Notes under the pieces: generated by a model
The model's input: only the letters and a program-made list of their open reading frames with translations
What the model was told of the DNA's origin: nothing
Databases searched by the model: none
Program-made: the position numbers and the translations under genes
Part shown: piece after piece, positions 8,561-18,375 of the stretch
How the letters are laid out: the number at the start of each line of letters is the position of its first letter
Position numbering within the stretch: position 1 is the stretch's first letter
Source: Aromatoleum toluclasticum ATCC 700605
GTDB lineage: Bacteria; Pseudomonadota; Gammaproteobacteria; Burkholderiales; Rhodocyclaceae
NCBI RefSeq assembly: GCF_000378245.1
Contig: NZ_KB899503.1
Span: 62,001 to 126,000 of the forward strand
DNA length: 64,000 nucleotides
Direction: 5' to 3'

Positions 8561-9763
8561 TCATGCCCCGGGCTCCACAAATGTCGATCGCCGCAGATTC
8601 CAGCCGGCGATCCAGTCAGGAATCTGCTCGGGCGGCAGAGCCTTGGAAATGAACCAGCCTTGCGCCAGTTCGCAGCCGCTGCTGCGCAGGAAATTCCAGT
8701 CCTCCCTGTCCTCGACCCCTTCGGCCACCGTTTTCATGCCGAGCTGGCGCGCCATGCCGAGGCTCGCCTCCAGAATCGCGCGCAGCGAGGCGTCGCGCCA
8801 CGCACCATGGACGAAGCCGCGGTCGACCTTCAGTTCGCTGAACGGGATGTCGCGCAGCTGGGCGAGCGAGGAGTGTCCGGTGCCGAAATCGTCGATCGAC
8901 AAACCGATGCGCTTGAGCCTCAGGCGTGCCAGCACTTCCAGCGGCGCCAGGGGATCCTTCATCAGACGGCTTTCGGTCACCTCCAGCAACAGGCCGCTTG
9001 CCGCGATGCCGGCCTCTTCGACCGCGCGCTCGACGAAGTCGGGAAAGTCGAGCGCAACCAGATTGTCCATCGACACGTTGACCGCAACCTGCAACGGGAA
9101 GCCGTCGTCGCGCCACGCGCGCGCATGGCGCAAGGCCGTGCGCAACACCGAGCGGGTGAGTTCGTTGATCAGCCCGCTCTCTTCGACCATCGGAATGAAC
9201 TGATCGGGGAGAATCAATCCGTCTTGCGGGTGCTGCCAGCGCACCAGGGTCTCGAATCCGGCGACAGCCCCCGATGCGAGTTCGACCTTGGGCTGGTAGT
9301 GATTGATCAGCTCGCCGTCGACGATCGCCCGCAGCAGCCGTTCGGCGGAGTAAGTCTTGCGTTCGGCACGTGGCTGGGCGGGGCTGTGGGTGATGCCATC
9401 TTCGAGAATCTGCTTCAGCCTGTCGATCGGTACCGGCTTGTTCAGCGCGCCGAGCACCTTCAGGTTGTGGGCCCGGGCGAGTTTGGCCGCGGTCTGCACG
9501 ATCCGTTCGTCCTCGCCGCTGACCAGCACCAGACCGCCCGCATAACTCACGTTCACCAGATGACGGACGAACTCGACACCGTCCATTCCCGGCATCTGGA
9601 GGTCGCAGAAGATCAGATCGGGACTCTCACCCGGAGCCTCCAGCATCGACAAGGCCTCCTGTGCGCTCGCGCTGGCCTGCACGTGCTCGAACCCCAAACG
9701 CCCGAGCTGGTGAATCAGGAGCTTCCGCACGAACGGCTCGTCATCGACCACGAGTATCTTCAT
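8561..9763 (-). CDS. REC-EAL response regulator, cyclic-di-GMP phosphodiesterase
   Basis: A 400-residue protein: receiver domain at about 1-120 (VVDDEP, phospho-Asp in LIFCDLQMPGMDG) and EAL domain at about 140-390. The EAL signature reads FETLVRW (ETL instead of EAL, catalytic Glu kept); further catalytic pieces are EVTESRL, the metal-binding IDDFGTGHSSL, LKVDRGFV and AEGVED, so it should hydrolyse cyclic-di-GMP. The start codon overlaps the stop of the hybrid kinase gene (ATGA), so the two form an operon and the kinase is its probable phosphate donor through its Hpt domain. Confidence 0.93.
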   Translation of the reverse strand: MKILVVDDEPFVRKLLIHQLGRLGFEHVQASASAQEALSMLEAPGESPDLIFCDLQMPGMDGVEFVRHLVNVSYAGGLVLVSGEDERIVQTAAKLARAHNLKVLGALNKPVPIDRLKQILEDGITHSPAQPRAERKTYSAERLLRAIVDGELINHYQPKVELASGAVAGFETLVRWQHPQDGLILPDQFIPMVEESGLINELTRSVLRTALRHARAWRDDGFPLQVAVNVSMDNLVALDFPDFVERAVEEAGIAASGLLLEVTESRLMKDPLAPLEVLARLRLKRIGLSIDDFGTGHSSLAQLRDIPFSELKVDRGFVHGAWRDASLRAILEASLGMARQLGMKTVAEGVEDREDWNFLRSSGCELAQGWFISKALPPEQIPDWIAGWNLRRSTFVEPGA

Positions 9764-12700
9764 TGCTTAGCCTCGACTACCGCAATCCATTCGTTCATCG
9801 GTTCGATCAAAAGTTTGGCGGCACGGGTTTCGGTTGCGATGAGCACATTATCGAACCGGCCCATCTCCTGCTCCAGCATTGCCAGATCTTCATCCCGCAC
9901 CGCGCGCTCGATACGGTTGCACAAGTCCCCAAGGGCCAAGGCCCCCACGGCACGCGACGATGACTTGAGCTTGTGCGCGGCCGCGGCGACCGCGCCGCTG
10001 TCCCGCGCGGCAAACGCGGCCCGGGTTTCCGCGGCAAGGCTCCCCGCCGAGGCAAGGTAGTCGCCGAGGAACTCGCGAATGACCACCGGATCATCCCCCA
10101 CCAGTCCGCCCAGGACCGACACATCGAGGATCGGCAACTCGAGCGCGAAAGCCGGCGGCGTGCGCTCGGGTGCGACCTGCTGCTTCGCCGTGACTGGCGC
10201 ACCCGAGCGCGGTAGCCATCTTTCGAGATGCGCGCCGAGCACATCGAGCCTGATCGGCTTGGTCAGGTATGCGTCCATCCCGGCTGCGAGCGCCCGCCGC
10301 GATTCGCCCAGCAGGGCGTTTGCCGTAAGCGCCACGATCGGAATGCGCGTCGCCCCTCCTTCCGCCTCGCGGATGGCCTCCGTAAGACCATATCCGTCCA
10401 TGTTCGGCATGTGCAGGTCCGTCAGGATCAACGCATAGCCGCCGCGTTGCCACATCCGCAGGGCTTCGGCCCCGTCGTCGGCGACCTCCGCAGCGTGGCC
10501 GAGCAGTGCGAGTTGTTCGAGGATCACTTTCTTGTTGATCTCGTCATCGTCCGCGACGAGGATCAGTTGTCCCTGCCGGCGCGCCTCGTCGATGCTCGGC
10601 GCAGGCTTCGTTGCCTGCAGGCTGCGATCAGGGGTTCCCGCGTGGAATATCTCCGGCGACGCACGCCCGGCAGCAACCGCCACCGCCCGCAGCAGCGCCT
10701 GCCGGCGCAGCGCATTGCCGTCGAGCATCACCGTGTCGGGGCTCGTGATGCGCGGACGCCGGCGCCTGCCGCGCGTGATCCGTACGCGGGCTGCGCCGCT
10801 GGGGACGGCCGATTCCTCACTTTCCGCACTCTGCCGGTCATTGGCCGCGCCGATCACGACCACTGGCGCAGCCAATCGCGCAGCCATCACATTCGCTGCA
10901 GCGTCGTCGTGCGCTGCGAACACGCTTGCGCCCGCGTGCTCGAGATACGCGCGCAGGTCGTCAGCGTTGAAGTCCGGGCTATCGACAAGGACGCAATGTA
11001 CTCCGCCGAGCTCCGGCAGAGGCCGCACCGGCTGTTCGTCCGCTTGCACGAAGGGGATCGTCACCGTGAACGTCGAACCGTGTCCGGGTTCGCTGCAAAC
11101 CGTGATATCTCCCTGCATCAGGTTCACGAGCCGCCTGCAGATCGCAAGTCCAAGTCCGGTTCCCCCGAAGCGGCGCGTTGTGGAGGTTTCCGCCTGCGTG
11201 AAGGGATTGAACAATTCCCCCACCTTGTCCGGGTCGATACCGATGCCGTTGTCTGCGATCGCGAACGCGAGTCGCAAGGGCGTGGTACTGGCGACCGCCA
11301 CGCGCACCGACACTCGCCCGCGAACCAGCCGACGGCCGGACGAGAACTTGATCGCATTGCCCACGAGATTGTAGAGCACCTGCCGCAGCCTCACCTCGTC
11401 ACCCTGCACACGCTCGGGCACCTGCGGCGCCACGAACACCGACAGGTCCACATTGCGACGGACCGCCAGCGGAAGAAGCGAACCGGCCACGCCTTCCACG
11501 AGATCTGCGAGCGGTACCGCCCCGATGTCGAGCTCCAGCCGGCCGGCCTCGATCTTCGAAAAATCGAGAATGTCGTCGATGATGCGCATGAGCGTGGCCG
11601 ACGATTCGCGGACCGTTGCGATGAGATCGGCCTGATGCTCCGTCAGGCGGCTGCGCGCCAGCACCTCGATCAGCCCGATCACTCCGTTCATCGGCGTGCG
11701 TATCTCGTGGCTCATCGCCGCAAGGAAGGCCGATTTCGCCTGGCTCGCCTGCTCTGCGTCTTCCCGCGCCTGTGTCAGCGCCGCGATCAATGCCTTGCGC
11801 TCGCCGATGTCCCGCAGCGTGCCGATGAAAAACTGCTCGTCGTGCACGCGATACTCGGCAATGCTCAACTCCAGCGCAATCGGGTGGCCGAGCTTGTGTC
11901 GCCCCTCCACTTCGCGGGTCGTGCCGATGATGCGCTTGACGCCGGTCCGCAGATAGCGCGCCAGGTAATCGTCGTGTTTTTCCCTGTGCGGCGAGGGCAT
12001 CAGCAGCGAGACATTCCGCCCGATGATTTCGTCGCACTGGTATCCGAACACCGCTTCGACGGCCGTGTTCGCCCCCTGTACGATACCCCGCGCGTCGATC
12101 GTCACGACGCATTCGATGAGGTTGTCCAGCGCCGCGCGGATCTCCTCCCTCTTCGCTCCGAGAGCCTTCAGCGCCGCCTCGCGCTCATCGACGCGACGGT
12201 TCAGTTCGGCGTTGAGCGCAAGCAGGTGCTGGGCATTCTCGTGCCGCTGGGTGCAGTCGCTCGCCGTCGCAAGCATCAATCCGCCGGGCTGCGGCAAGGC
12301 TTTCCACTCCAGCCAGCGCCACGTGCCGTCCTTGCAACGATAGCGATTCTCGAATCCGATCGTTGTCTGGCCGTGCGCGATGGCGTCCACCACCGCGAGA
12401 GTCGCCTCGACGTCGTCGGCATGCACGAAATCGAGGAAAGACCGTGACAGAAGCTCCTCGTCGCTCCAGCCGAGCGTCCGCCCGAAAGCCGGATTCACAC
12501 GTTTAAAATAGCCGTCCAGTCCTGCAATGCAGATCAGATCGAGCGAAAGATCGAAGATGCGGTCGCGTTCGTCTTCGGCGGCCAGCCGCGCATCGAATGC
12601 CCGCTTGAGGTCGGCAGTCCGCTCCGCCACCTCCGTCTCGATCGCCGCCGTATGGCCGACGCTGCTCAGCGTGACGTAGGCCACCAGCAAGCCCGCCAGA

Positions 12701-14148
12701 ACCGAAAAGACCTGATAGATGCGCTCCTCGACACCGTAACCCGTATATCGGGTGGCCCCGTCCGGAGCCATCTCCAGGCTCAGCGTCCGCCCGCCGAACT
12801 CGATCGCCTTGCGCACGGTCGGCGTGGCACCCTTCGGCATTTCGTCGAGCAAGGTCTGCGGGGGATCGCCCGCCGTCACGTCCGATACGCGGAACCCGAT
12901 ACTTCGCGCACGTGCGGAATCGGCCAGTGGAGCGAACAGTTGCGCGACGTCGTAGACACCCACCACATGCCCTAGCGGACCACGGGTTCCGGCGCGCTCC
13001 GCGCCGGCCCATGAAGCGCGCTCCAGGCCGTATACCGGCTGGAACACTAGCAACGACTGCCGTTTCGTCCGCAGCAGCGGCACCGCACGGACCAGATGGG
13101 CCGCACCGCTTTCGGTCGCGTGCCTCATCTCGATGCGGCGACGCGGATCGTAACCGTGGTCGAGCCCCAGGATCCTCAACCCCTCTTCCGCGGGAGCGGT
13201 GTACAGGACCGGGAAATAATCCGGCCGGTCCGCGGCCCGTCGCGGATTGCTGTCGCCGTCAGGCTCGAAGATGTAGAAATCGGGCATCCCCTCTGCGCGG
13301 ACGGCGCGCTCGAAGCTCTCCCGTTCGTCGTGCTGCACGCGCGGAGCCCAATCGATCGACATCACCGCCGGATGGCGCGTGATCCATGTCGTGAAGGTCG
13401 CAAACTCGTCCCTGTTCAGGGCCGCGCTCGCGCTGATGAAGCGCTCGACCCCCTCGAGGGGGATGATGACACTTGGCAACGGAAAGAAGCCGATCTCGAA
13501 CACCTCGTCCATCCGCTGGACGATCTCGGCGCGTTTGCGGCCGTCCTCCAGGCGCGCGACACTGAAACTGCCGGCCGAGAACAGTACGATTGCAAGCAGC
13601 AGCAGGACGGAAATCCTCGCCCTGCCCCCGTGGCGCGCCCACAGCCGGTGAGCTCCCGGCCACGCAAGCAGCATCAGGGGCGCGAACAGCAATACTCCCA
13701 ACGTATCGCCTGACCACCGTGCCAGCCATTCGCTCCCCAGCGCTGACGGTTCGATTCGTCCGAAGCCCAGGAGCACGGAGACGGCGATACTGGGCGCGAG
13801 CAGGCAGACGACCGGCCCGGCCAGCACCAGGAAGCGCGCAAGATCGCGATTGCGCGCGCGAAGGATTGGCATGCGCAGGAAGCGCCCGGCCAGGCGGGCA
13901 GCGAGCAGTGCCTGGAGCGTTGCGCCGGTGGCGATGAGCGCAGCCACCATTGCGCCGGCCACCGTGCGGTCCGGCAGAAGAACGAAGAGGAAGGCACCGA
14001 GCCAGACGCCGGGCCAGCAACGCACGCCCCAGACGAGCAAGGCTGCAACCGCGACACCGGCCGGAGGCCATACGGACGACGCATAGCCGGATGACTGTGT
14101 CAGCGCGTGCGCAAACAGTCCCCCCGCAAGGTACATCGCCGCGACCAC
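9760..14148 (-). CDS. Hybrid sensor kinase MASE1-CHASE-PAS-PAS-HisKA-HATPase-REC-REC-Hpt
   Basis: A 1462-residue membrane kinase. In order: MASE1 membrane domain (about 1-185; [15 protein letters not shown]), extracytoplasmic CHASE domain (about 215-410), a transmembrane helix (about 490), two PAS domains, HisKA with the phosphoacceptor in [13 protein letters not shown], HATPase_c ([17 protein letters not shown]), a degenerate receiver-like segment, a full receiver ([22 protein letters not shown]) and a C-terminal Hpt with His in [13 protein letters not shown]. The start used is a GTG with GAGG six bases upstream; the frame stays open upstream without a better start codon. The ligand is unknown; the output is probably the co-transcribed EAL protein. 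Confidence 0.9.
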   Translation of the reverse strand: MVAAMYLAGGLFAHALTQSSGYASSVWPPAGVAVAALLVWGVRCWPGVWLGAFLFVLLPDRTVAGAMVAALIATGATLQALLAARLAGRFLRMPILRARNRDLARFLVLAGPVVCLLAPSIAVSVLLGFGRIEPSALGSEWLARWSGDTLGVLLFAPLMLLAWPGAHRLWARHGGRARISVLLLLAIVLFSAGSFSVARLEDGRKRAEIVQRMDEVFEIGFFPLPSVIIPLEGVERFISASAALNRDEFATFTTWITRHPAVMSIDWAPRVQHDERESFERAVRAEGMPDFYIFEPDGDSNPRRAADRPDYFPVLYTAPAEEGLRILGLDHGYDPRRRIEMRHATESGAAHLVRAVPLLRTKRQSLLVFQPVYGLERASWAGAERAGTRGPLGHVVGVYDVAQLFAPLADSARARSIGFRVSDVTAGDPPQTLLDEMPKGATPTVRKAIEFGGRTLSLEMAPDGATRYTGYGVEERIYQVFSVLAGLLVAYVTLSSVGHTAAIETEVAERTADLKRAFDARLAAEDERDRIFDLSLDLICIAGLDGYFKRVNPAFGRTLGWSDEELLSRSFLDFVHADDVEATLAVVDAIAHGQTTIGFENRYRCKDGTWRWLEWKALPQPGGLMLATASDCTQRHENAQHLLALNAELNRRVDEREAALKALGAKREEIRAALDNLIECVVTIDARGIVQGANTAVEAVFGYQCDEIIGRNVSLLMPSPHREKHDDYLARYLRTGVKRIIGTTREVEGRHKLGHPIALELSIAEYRVHDEQFFIGTLRDIGERKALIAALTQAREDAEQASQAKSAFLAAMSHEIRTPMNGVIGLIEVLARSRLTEHQADLIATVRESSATLMRIIDDILDFSKIEAGRLELDIGAVPLADLVEGVAGSLLPLAVRRNVDLSVFVAPQVPERVQGDEVRLRQVLYNLVGNAIKFSSGRRLVRGRVSVRVAVASTTPLRLAFAIADNGIGIDPDKVGELFNPFTQAETSTTRRFGGTGLGLAICRRLVNLMQGDITVCSEPGHGSTFTVTIPFVQADEQPVRPLPELGGVHCVLVDSPDFNADDLRAYLEHAGASVFAAHDDAAANVMAARLAAPVVVIGAANDRQSAESEESAVPSGAARVRITRGRRRRPRITSPDTVMLDGNALRRQALLRAVAVAAGRASPEIFHAGTPDRSLQATKPAPSIDEARRQGQLILVADDDEINKKVILEQLALLGHAAEVADDGAEALRMWQRGGYALILTDLHMPNMDGYGLTEAIREAEGGATRIPIVALTANALLGESRRALAAGMDAYLTKPIRLDVLGAHLERWLPRSGAPVTAKQQVAPERTPPAFALELPILDVSVLGGLVGDDPVVIREFLGDYLASAGSLAAETRAAFAARDSGAVAAAAHKLKSSSRAVGALALGDLCNRIERAVRDEDLAMLEQEMGRFDNVLIATETRAAKLLIEPMNEWIAVVEAKQ

Positions 14149-14508
14149 GACGATCCTCAGCCACAGGGCGGCAGGCCCTGCGGCACCGGCGGGAGTGGTT
14201 TGCTCTGCCCGTGTGTCGGCGCTTGCAGCCAGGCGGCTTGAGTCAAAGGACTCGGGGCTGGCTTGCCGCCCGGAATTGGAGTCGGAATCGGCTATCAGAA
14301 CGCACCTCTCGGACCGGGACGAACGGAGGATTCGACATGTCGCCGTTATCTATTCAGGGACAATTTTATCACCCTGTCGTCAGCCATGGGTGATATTCCC
14401 CGTCGATCACCGGGCGCCTGATGCCGGCGCCCCGGACATCCTCAGCCCGTCCGCAAGGTGACCTATATGAATGCAGAATACCCTGCAGCGATATGAATGC
14501 AGAATGCC
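14149..14508. other. Gene-free spacer upstream of the hybrid kinase
   Basis: About 360 bases between the kinase start and the CDGSH gene stop, both on the minus strand. It should hold the kinase promoter, but I see no clear hexamers. The only structure noted is the 26-base tandem duplication at the right edge. The kinase frame is open across much of this stretch but the implied residues are polar and low in complexity. Confidence 0.5.
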
Positions 14509-14516
14509 CTACAGCG
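14465..14516. repeat. 26-bp tandem duplication at the 3' end of the CDGSH gene
   Basis: Two adjacent 26-base copies (14465-14490 and 14491-14516) of ATATGAATGCAGAATNCCCT plus NCAGCG, differing at two bases. The second copy contains the last codons and stop of the CDGSH gene, so the first copy is a duplicated gene end. Confidence 0.85.
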
Positions 14517-14754
14517 TCTTGTGCGTGCCGTCGCAATACGGTTGGTGGCCGGTGTGCTTGCAGCCGCATAGATAGGCCGTGCCCGTCTCCTGCGCAGTGA
14601 AATTTACCGGCAGGAATGGTCCGCCCTTGTGCGAACCGTCGCAGAACGGCTGATTCTTGCTTTTGCCACAGCGACACCAGTAATAGCTCTTGCCGGCCTC
14701 CAGCTCGACGGCATAGGGCCCCTTCTGTGCGATGGTCGGTTCCGGTTCGGTCAT
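14509..14754 (-). CDS. Double CDGSH-type iron-sulfur protein
   Basis: An 81-residue protein with two CDGSH motifs: CRCGKSKNQPFCDGSH (about residues 27-42) and CGCKHTGHQPYCDGTH (about 63-78). Each supplies three Cys and one His for a [2Fe-2S] cluster, so the protein should carry two clusters, like the bacterial members of the mitoNEET-related family. The biological role is unknown, probably redox or cluster transfer in the cytoplasm. A good ribosome site (GGAGG) precedes the ATG. It stands alone on the minus strand. Confidence 0.92.
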   Translation of the reverse strand: MTEPEPTIAQKGPYAVELEAGKSYYWCRCGKSKNQPFCDGSHKGGPFLPVNFTAQETGTAYLCGCKHTGHQPYCDGTHKTL

Positions 14755-14844
14755 GGCATCCCTCCTGGCGTGAGGCGGGCCCGCGACCGGGCCTGCGCTC
14801 TCCCACTCTAGACGACCTCAACCACACTTTCCCGGGCGCCCGCC

Positions 14845-15048
14845 TCAGTAGTGCGGCGGAATTTCCTCGCGCAGGTCGCGCCGCTCACCGGGCGAACCGG
14901 CCGACATCTGGCGGTGCAAGTCGACGATCTGCTTCTGCAGGCGGTCGATCAGCTGCTGCTGGCGAAACACGGTCATGTTGAGTTCGTCGATCGCGTCCTC
15001 GGCGAACGCGAGCTTGCTCTCGATACGGTCCAGGCGCTCTTCCATCAT
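14845..15048 (-). CDS. slyX: SlyX family protein
   Basis: A 67-residue coiled-coil protein of the SlyX family: MEERLDRIESKLAFAEDAID, then LNMTVFRQQQLIDRLQKQI and the ending EEIPPHY, which is diagnostic. The function of SlyX is not known. The start overlaps the stop of the upstream flavoprotein gene (ATGA if the first Met is used, TGATG if the second), so the two are translated from one message. Confidence 0.93.
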   Translation of the reverse strand: MMEERLDRIESKLAFAEDAIDELNMTVFRQQQLIDRLQKQIVDLHRQMSAGSPGERRDLREEIPPHY

Positions 15049-16670
15049 GCCTCCTCCGCTACCACGGTGACATCGCCCAGGATGGAATTCGCCACCGCCT
15101 CGGCGACGCGAATGCCATCGACACCGGCCGACAGAATGCCGCCGGCGTACCCGGCGCCCTCGCCCGCCGGGAACAAGCCCTTCACGTTCAGGCTCTGGCA
15201 GTCCCCGCCGCGCGTGATGCGCAGCGGCGATGAGGTGCGCGTCTCGACCCCGGTGAGCACCGCGTCGCGCATCGAGAAACCCTTGATCTGGCGCTCAAAG
15301 GCCGGCAGCGCCTCACGCACCGCAGCGATCGCGTAGTCCGGCAGGCTCGTGGAAAGGTCGCCCAGCTTCACCCCCGGCTTGTACGAAGGCTCGACCGAAC
15401 CGAGCACACTCGACGGCTGAGCCTTGATGAAGTCGCCGACAAGCTGGCCCGGCGCGATGTAGTCGCCGCCGCCCAGCTCATACGCGCGCGATTCCCAATG
15501 ACGCTGGAACGCGATGCCCGCGAGCGGTCCGCCTGGGTAATCGTCCGGCGTGATGCCGACGACGATGCCGGCGTTGGCATTGCGCTCGTTACGTGAATAC
15601 TGGCTCATGCCGTTGGTGACGACGCGATTGGGTTCGGAGGTCGCTGCCACCACCGTTCCGCCCGGGCACATGCAGAAGCTGTACACCGAGCGGCCGTTCT
15701 TCGCGTGATGGACGAGCTTGTAGTCGGCCGCGCCCAGCACCGGATGCCCCGCGTTGGGGCCGAAGCGCGCCTTGTCGATGAGCGACTGCGGATGCTCCAC
15801 GCGGAAGCCGACCGAGAACGGCTTGGCCTCCATGTACACGCCGCGCTCGTGCAGCATCTCGAAGGTGTCGCGCGCGCTGTGGCCGAGCGCGAGGATGACG
15901 TGATCCGAGCGGATCTCCTCGCCATTCGCGAGCACGACGCCACGCAGATGCCCGTCTTCGATGCGGACGTCGGCCACGCGCTGCTGGAAGCGGATTTCGC
16001 CGCCCAGCGCAATGATGTCCGCGCGCATGGCCTCGACCATGCCGACGAGGCGGAAGGTGCCGATATGCGGCTTGCTCACGTACAGGATCTCTTCCGGCGC
16101 ACCGGCCTTCACGAACTCCGTCAGCACCTTGCGGCCGTAGTGCTTCGGGTCCTTGATCTGGCTGTAGAGCTTGCCGTCCGAAAAGGTGCCTGCCCCGCCT
16201 TCGCCGAACTGCACGTTCGACTCGGGGTCGAGCACGCCCTGCCGCCACAGGCCCCAGGTGTCCTTGGTGCGCTCGCGCACCGCCTTGCCGCGTTCCAGCA
16301 CGATCGGGCGGAAGCCCATCTGCGCGAGGATCAGCGCGGCGAAGATGCCACAGGGACCGAAGCCGACCACCACCGGCCGATGGCCGGGCTGCTCCGGCGC
16401 CTTGCCGACGAAGCGGTAATTCGTGTCGGGCGTGCGGGCCACGTTGCGGTCGCCGGCGAACCTGGCGAGCAGCGCGTCCTCGTTCGCAAGCTCCATGTCG
16501 ACCGTGTAGCTCAGCGTGATCGCACTCGGCTTGCGCGCGTCGTAGCTACGCTTGAACACGGTGAATTCGTTCAGTTCGGCGGGCTGGATGCCCAGACGGG
16601 CAACGATGGCGTCCCTCAGTGCGTCCTCGGGGTGGTCGAGGGGCAGCCTGAGTTCGTTGATTCGCAGCAT
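15045..16670 (-). CDS. FAD-dependent oxidoreductase, COG2509 family
   Basis: A 541-residue flavoprotein of the uncharacterised COG2509 group. The N-terminal domain (about 1-90: LRLPLDHPEDALRDAI, FKRSYDARK) precedes the FAD-binding Rossmann motif GFGPCGIFAALILAQMGF at about 103; GEGGAGTFSDGKLYSQIKD and the C-terminal GLFPAGEGAGYAGGILSA complete the dinucleotide site. The reaction is unknown. It is translationally coupled to slyX. Confidence 0.9.
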   Translation of the reverse strand: MLRINELRLPLDHPEDALRDAIVARLGIQPAELNEFTVFKRSYDARKPSAITLSYTVDMELANEDALLARFAGDRNVARTPDTNYRFVGKAPEQPGHRPVVVGFGPCGIFAALILAQMGFRPIVLERGKAVRERTKDTWGLWRQGVLDPESNVQFGEGGAGTFSDGKLYSQIKDPKHYGRKVLTEFVKAGAPEEILYVSKPHIGTFRLVGMVEAMRADIIALGGEIRFQQRVADVRIEDGHLRGVVLANGEEIRSDHVILALGHSARDTFEMLHERGVYMEAKPFSVGFRVEHPQSLIDKARFGPNAGHPVLGAADYKLVHHAKNGRSVYSFCMCPGGTVVAATSEPNRVVTNGMSQYSRNERNANAGIVVGITPDDYPGGPLAGIAFQRHWESRAYELGGGDYIAPGQLVGDFIKAQPSSVLGSVEPSYKPGVKLGDLSTSLPDYAIAAVREALPAFERQIKGFSMRDAVLTGVETRTSSPLRITRGGDCQSLNVKGLFPAGEGAGYAGGILSAGVDGIRVAEAVANSILGDVTVVAEEA

Positions 16671-16726
16671 GGTGATTCCGGTCGCAGGTTCTCGGGGACG
16701 TGGCGTGCACGTCGAAGGCCGCGATT

Positions 16727-17926
16727 TTAAACGGGATTGCCTGCCGTCACCGCGTTTTCGGGCCCCCGCGCAGCCATAACCCTGAGCACTGCGACCAGAA
16801 CCGTTCCGATCGCCATCACCGCCGCCGCCATGTAGAGGCCGTCCGCATAGCTACCGCCGCGTGCCGCGAGCGTGCCGGTAATTGCCGGGCCGGCGATCTG
16901 CGCGATCCCGTAGGCGATGGTCATCTTGCCCATCATCTTCGCCGGACGGGTCGGATAGTAGCGGCCCGCCATCGTCAGGACGAGGCTCACCGCGCCGATG
17001 AAGTTGCCGCCGAACAGGATCGCCCCGAGGAAGGCCGGGATCAGGCCGCCGACGAGCGGCAGCAGCATACCGACGATCTGCAGCACGAAGGACAGCAGCA
17101 GCGAGTTCAGGTAGCCGACGCGGCGCGCGATGAAGTCCCACACGATACAAGCCGGCGCCGCCGAGAGCCCGAGCACGAGGAACACGAGCGCCCCGCGCCC
17201 GCCCAACCCCGGCAGTTTGTCGATGATCGCGACGATGAAGGTCGCACTGACGACGTAGCCGACACCGGCGCAGAAATAGGCCGCCATGAACACGCGCAGG
17301 AAGCCTGCACCGGGCGGGTTGTCCTCCATCTTCTGTCCGCCGACCGTGACGGACGTGCTGTCGGGCGGGGGCAGCCAGCGCCACGCAGGGATCAGCAGCA
17401 GCACGCCCAGCACGCTGAACACGAACCACTGCGTGCGCCAGTCCAGCCACTGCGTCATCAGCGCCACCACCGCGGCACAGCCCGCGATGCCGAGGCCGAT
17501 GCCGGTGAAGTGGATCCCCAGCTCGGAGCGGTGCTGGTGGCGAATGAGCCAGTTCAGGATCAGGCCGGTACCCAACAGCATGCCTCCCGCGGTGCTCAAT
17601 CCGGCAAGGAAGCGCGAAACCGACCACCAGAAGACGCTCGTCGTGAGGCCCATCATCACCGTGGTCAGCACTGCGACGACCAGCCCGATGCGGTAGAGGC
17701 GGTCCTTGAGCACGAGGTCGCTGATCATCGAGGCGATCAGCGCGCCGCTGAGGTAGCCCGCGTAGTTCCATGCCGCCAGCCAGCCGGCGTCCGCCACGCC
17801 GAGGCCGGCCTGCTGCTGCATCAGCGGAAGCAGCGGCGTGTAGGCGAAGCGCGCGACGCCCATCACCAGGATCAGGCTCAGGATGCCCGCCCCGAGGACC
17901 TTCATCCGCTGCATCTGCTCTCTCAT
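16727..17926 (-). CDS. MFS transporter, YbfB/YjiJ family
   Basis: A 399-residue inner-membrane carrier with about 12 helices. The N-terminus GVARFAYTPLLPLMQQQAGL followed by AGWLAAWNYAGYLSGAL is the signature of the YbfB/YjiJ subgroup of the major facilitator superfamily. The start was put at the ATG at 17926, preceded by AAGGA about ten bases upstream; an open frame continues upstream but its residues are unlike a membrane protein leader. Substrate unknown. Confidence 0.88.
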   Translation of the reverse strand: MREQMQRMKVLGAGILSLILVMGVARFAYTPLLPLMQQQAGLGVADAGWLAAWNYAGYLSGALIASMISDLVLKDRLYRIGLVVAVLTTVMMGLTTSVFWWSVSRFLAGLSTAGGMLLGTGLILNWLIRHQHRSELGIHFTGIGLGIAGCAAVVALMTQWLDWRTQWFVFSVLGVLLLIPAWRWLPPPDSTSVTVGGQKMEDNPPGAGFLRVFMAAYFCAGVGYVVSATFIVAIIDKLPGLGGRGALVFLVLGLSAAPACIVWDFIARRVGYLNSLLLSFVLQIVGMLLPLVGGLIPAFLGAILFGGNFIGAVSLVLTMAGRYYPTRPAKMMGKMTIAYGIAQIAGPAITGTLAARGGSYADGLYMAAAVMAIGTVLVAVLRVMAARGPENAVTAGNPV

Positions 17927-18123
17927 CGCGGTTGTCCTTATCGTTGGTCTCGATACGGTATGGTATGGAAAGCGGCGGCGCAAGCTATTCTGATTCCGAC
18001 ATAAACGCCCTTGATACAACGCGAGCACATGCCGGACCGAATACCCCCTCCGCAGCGTGACGCAGGCCACGCCATGCCTGGATCGTCACGCATCGGTGAC
18101 AGGGCAACGGGGGAACGCTTCTC

Positions 18124-18159
18124 TATACTGGGAGCGCTGCCCGTTCAATCCTCAAGGAG
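18124..18159 (+). promoter_or_regulatory. Possible -10 element and ribosome site of the dodecin gene
   Basis: TATACT at 18124-18129 resembles a sigma-70 -10 box and AAGGAG at 18154-18159 sits six bases before the dodecin ATG. No -35 at the proper distance is convincing; GTGACA at 18096 is too far away. Confidence 0.35.
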
Positions 18160-18165
18160 AACGCG

Positions 18166-18375
18166 ATGTCCGCCCACACCTACAAACTCGTCGAAATCGT
18201 CGGTTCGTCCCCTGACAGTGTCGATGCCGCGATCCGCAATGCGATCGAGACCGCCGGCAAGACGATCCGTCATATCGACTGGTTCGAGGCGACCGAGATC
18301 CGCGGGCACGTCACCGACGGCAAGGTCGCGCACTTCCAGGTCAAGCTGAAGGTGGGGTTCCGTCTGGAGGAGTGA
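18166..18375 (+). CDS. Dodecin family flavin-binding protein
   Basis: A 69-residue dodecin: KLVEIVGSSPDSVDAAIRNA, then HIDWFEATEIRGHV with the flavin-stacking Trp, and VAHFQVKLKVGFRLEE. Dodecins assemble as hollow dodecamers that store riboflavin or FMN. Its last 35 bases overlap the 3' end of the convergent YlqF-type gene. Confidence 0.95.
   Translation: MSAHTYKLVEIVGSSPDSVDAAIRNAIETAGKTIRHIDWFEATEIRGHVTDGKVAHFQVKLKVGFRLEE

Noticed and set aside
10228-12447. Long plus-strand open frame opposite the hybrid kinase
   Set aside because: Antisense shadow typical of high-GC DNA; residues are Arg/His-rich with no domain, while the minus strand encodes clear kinase domains.
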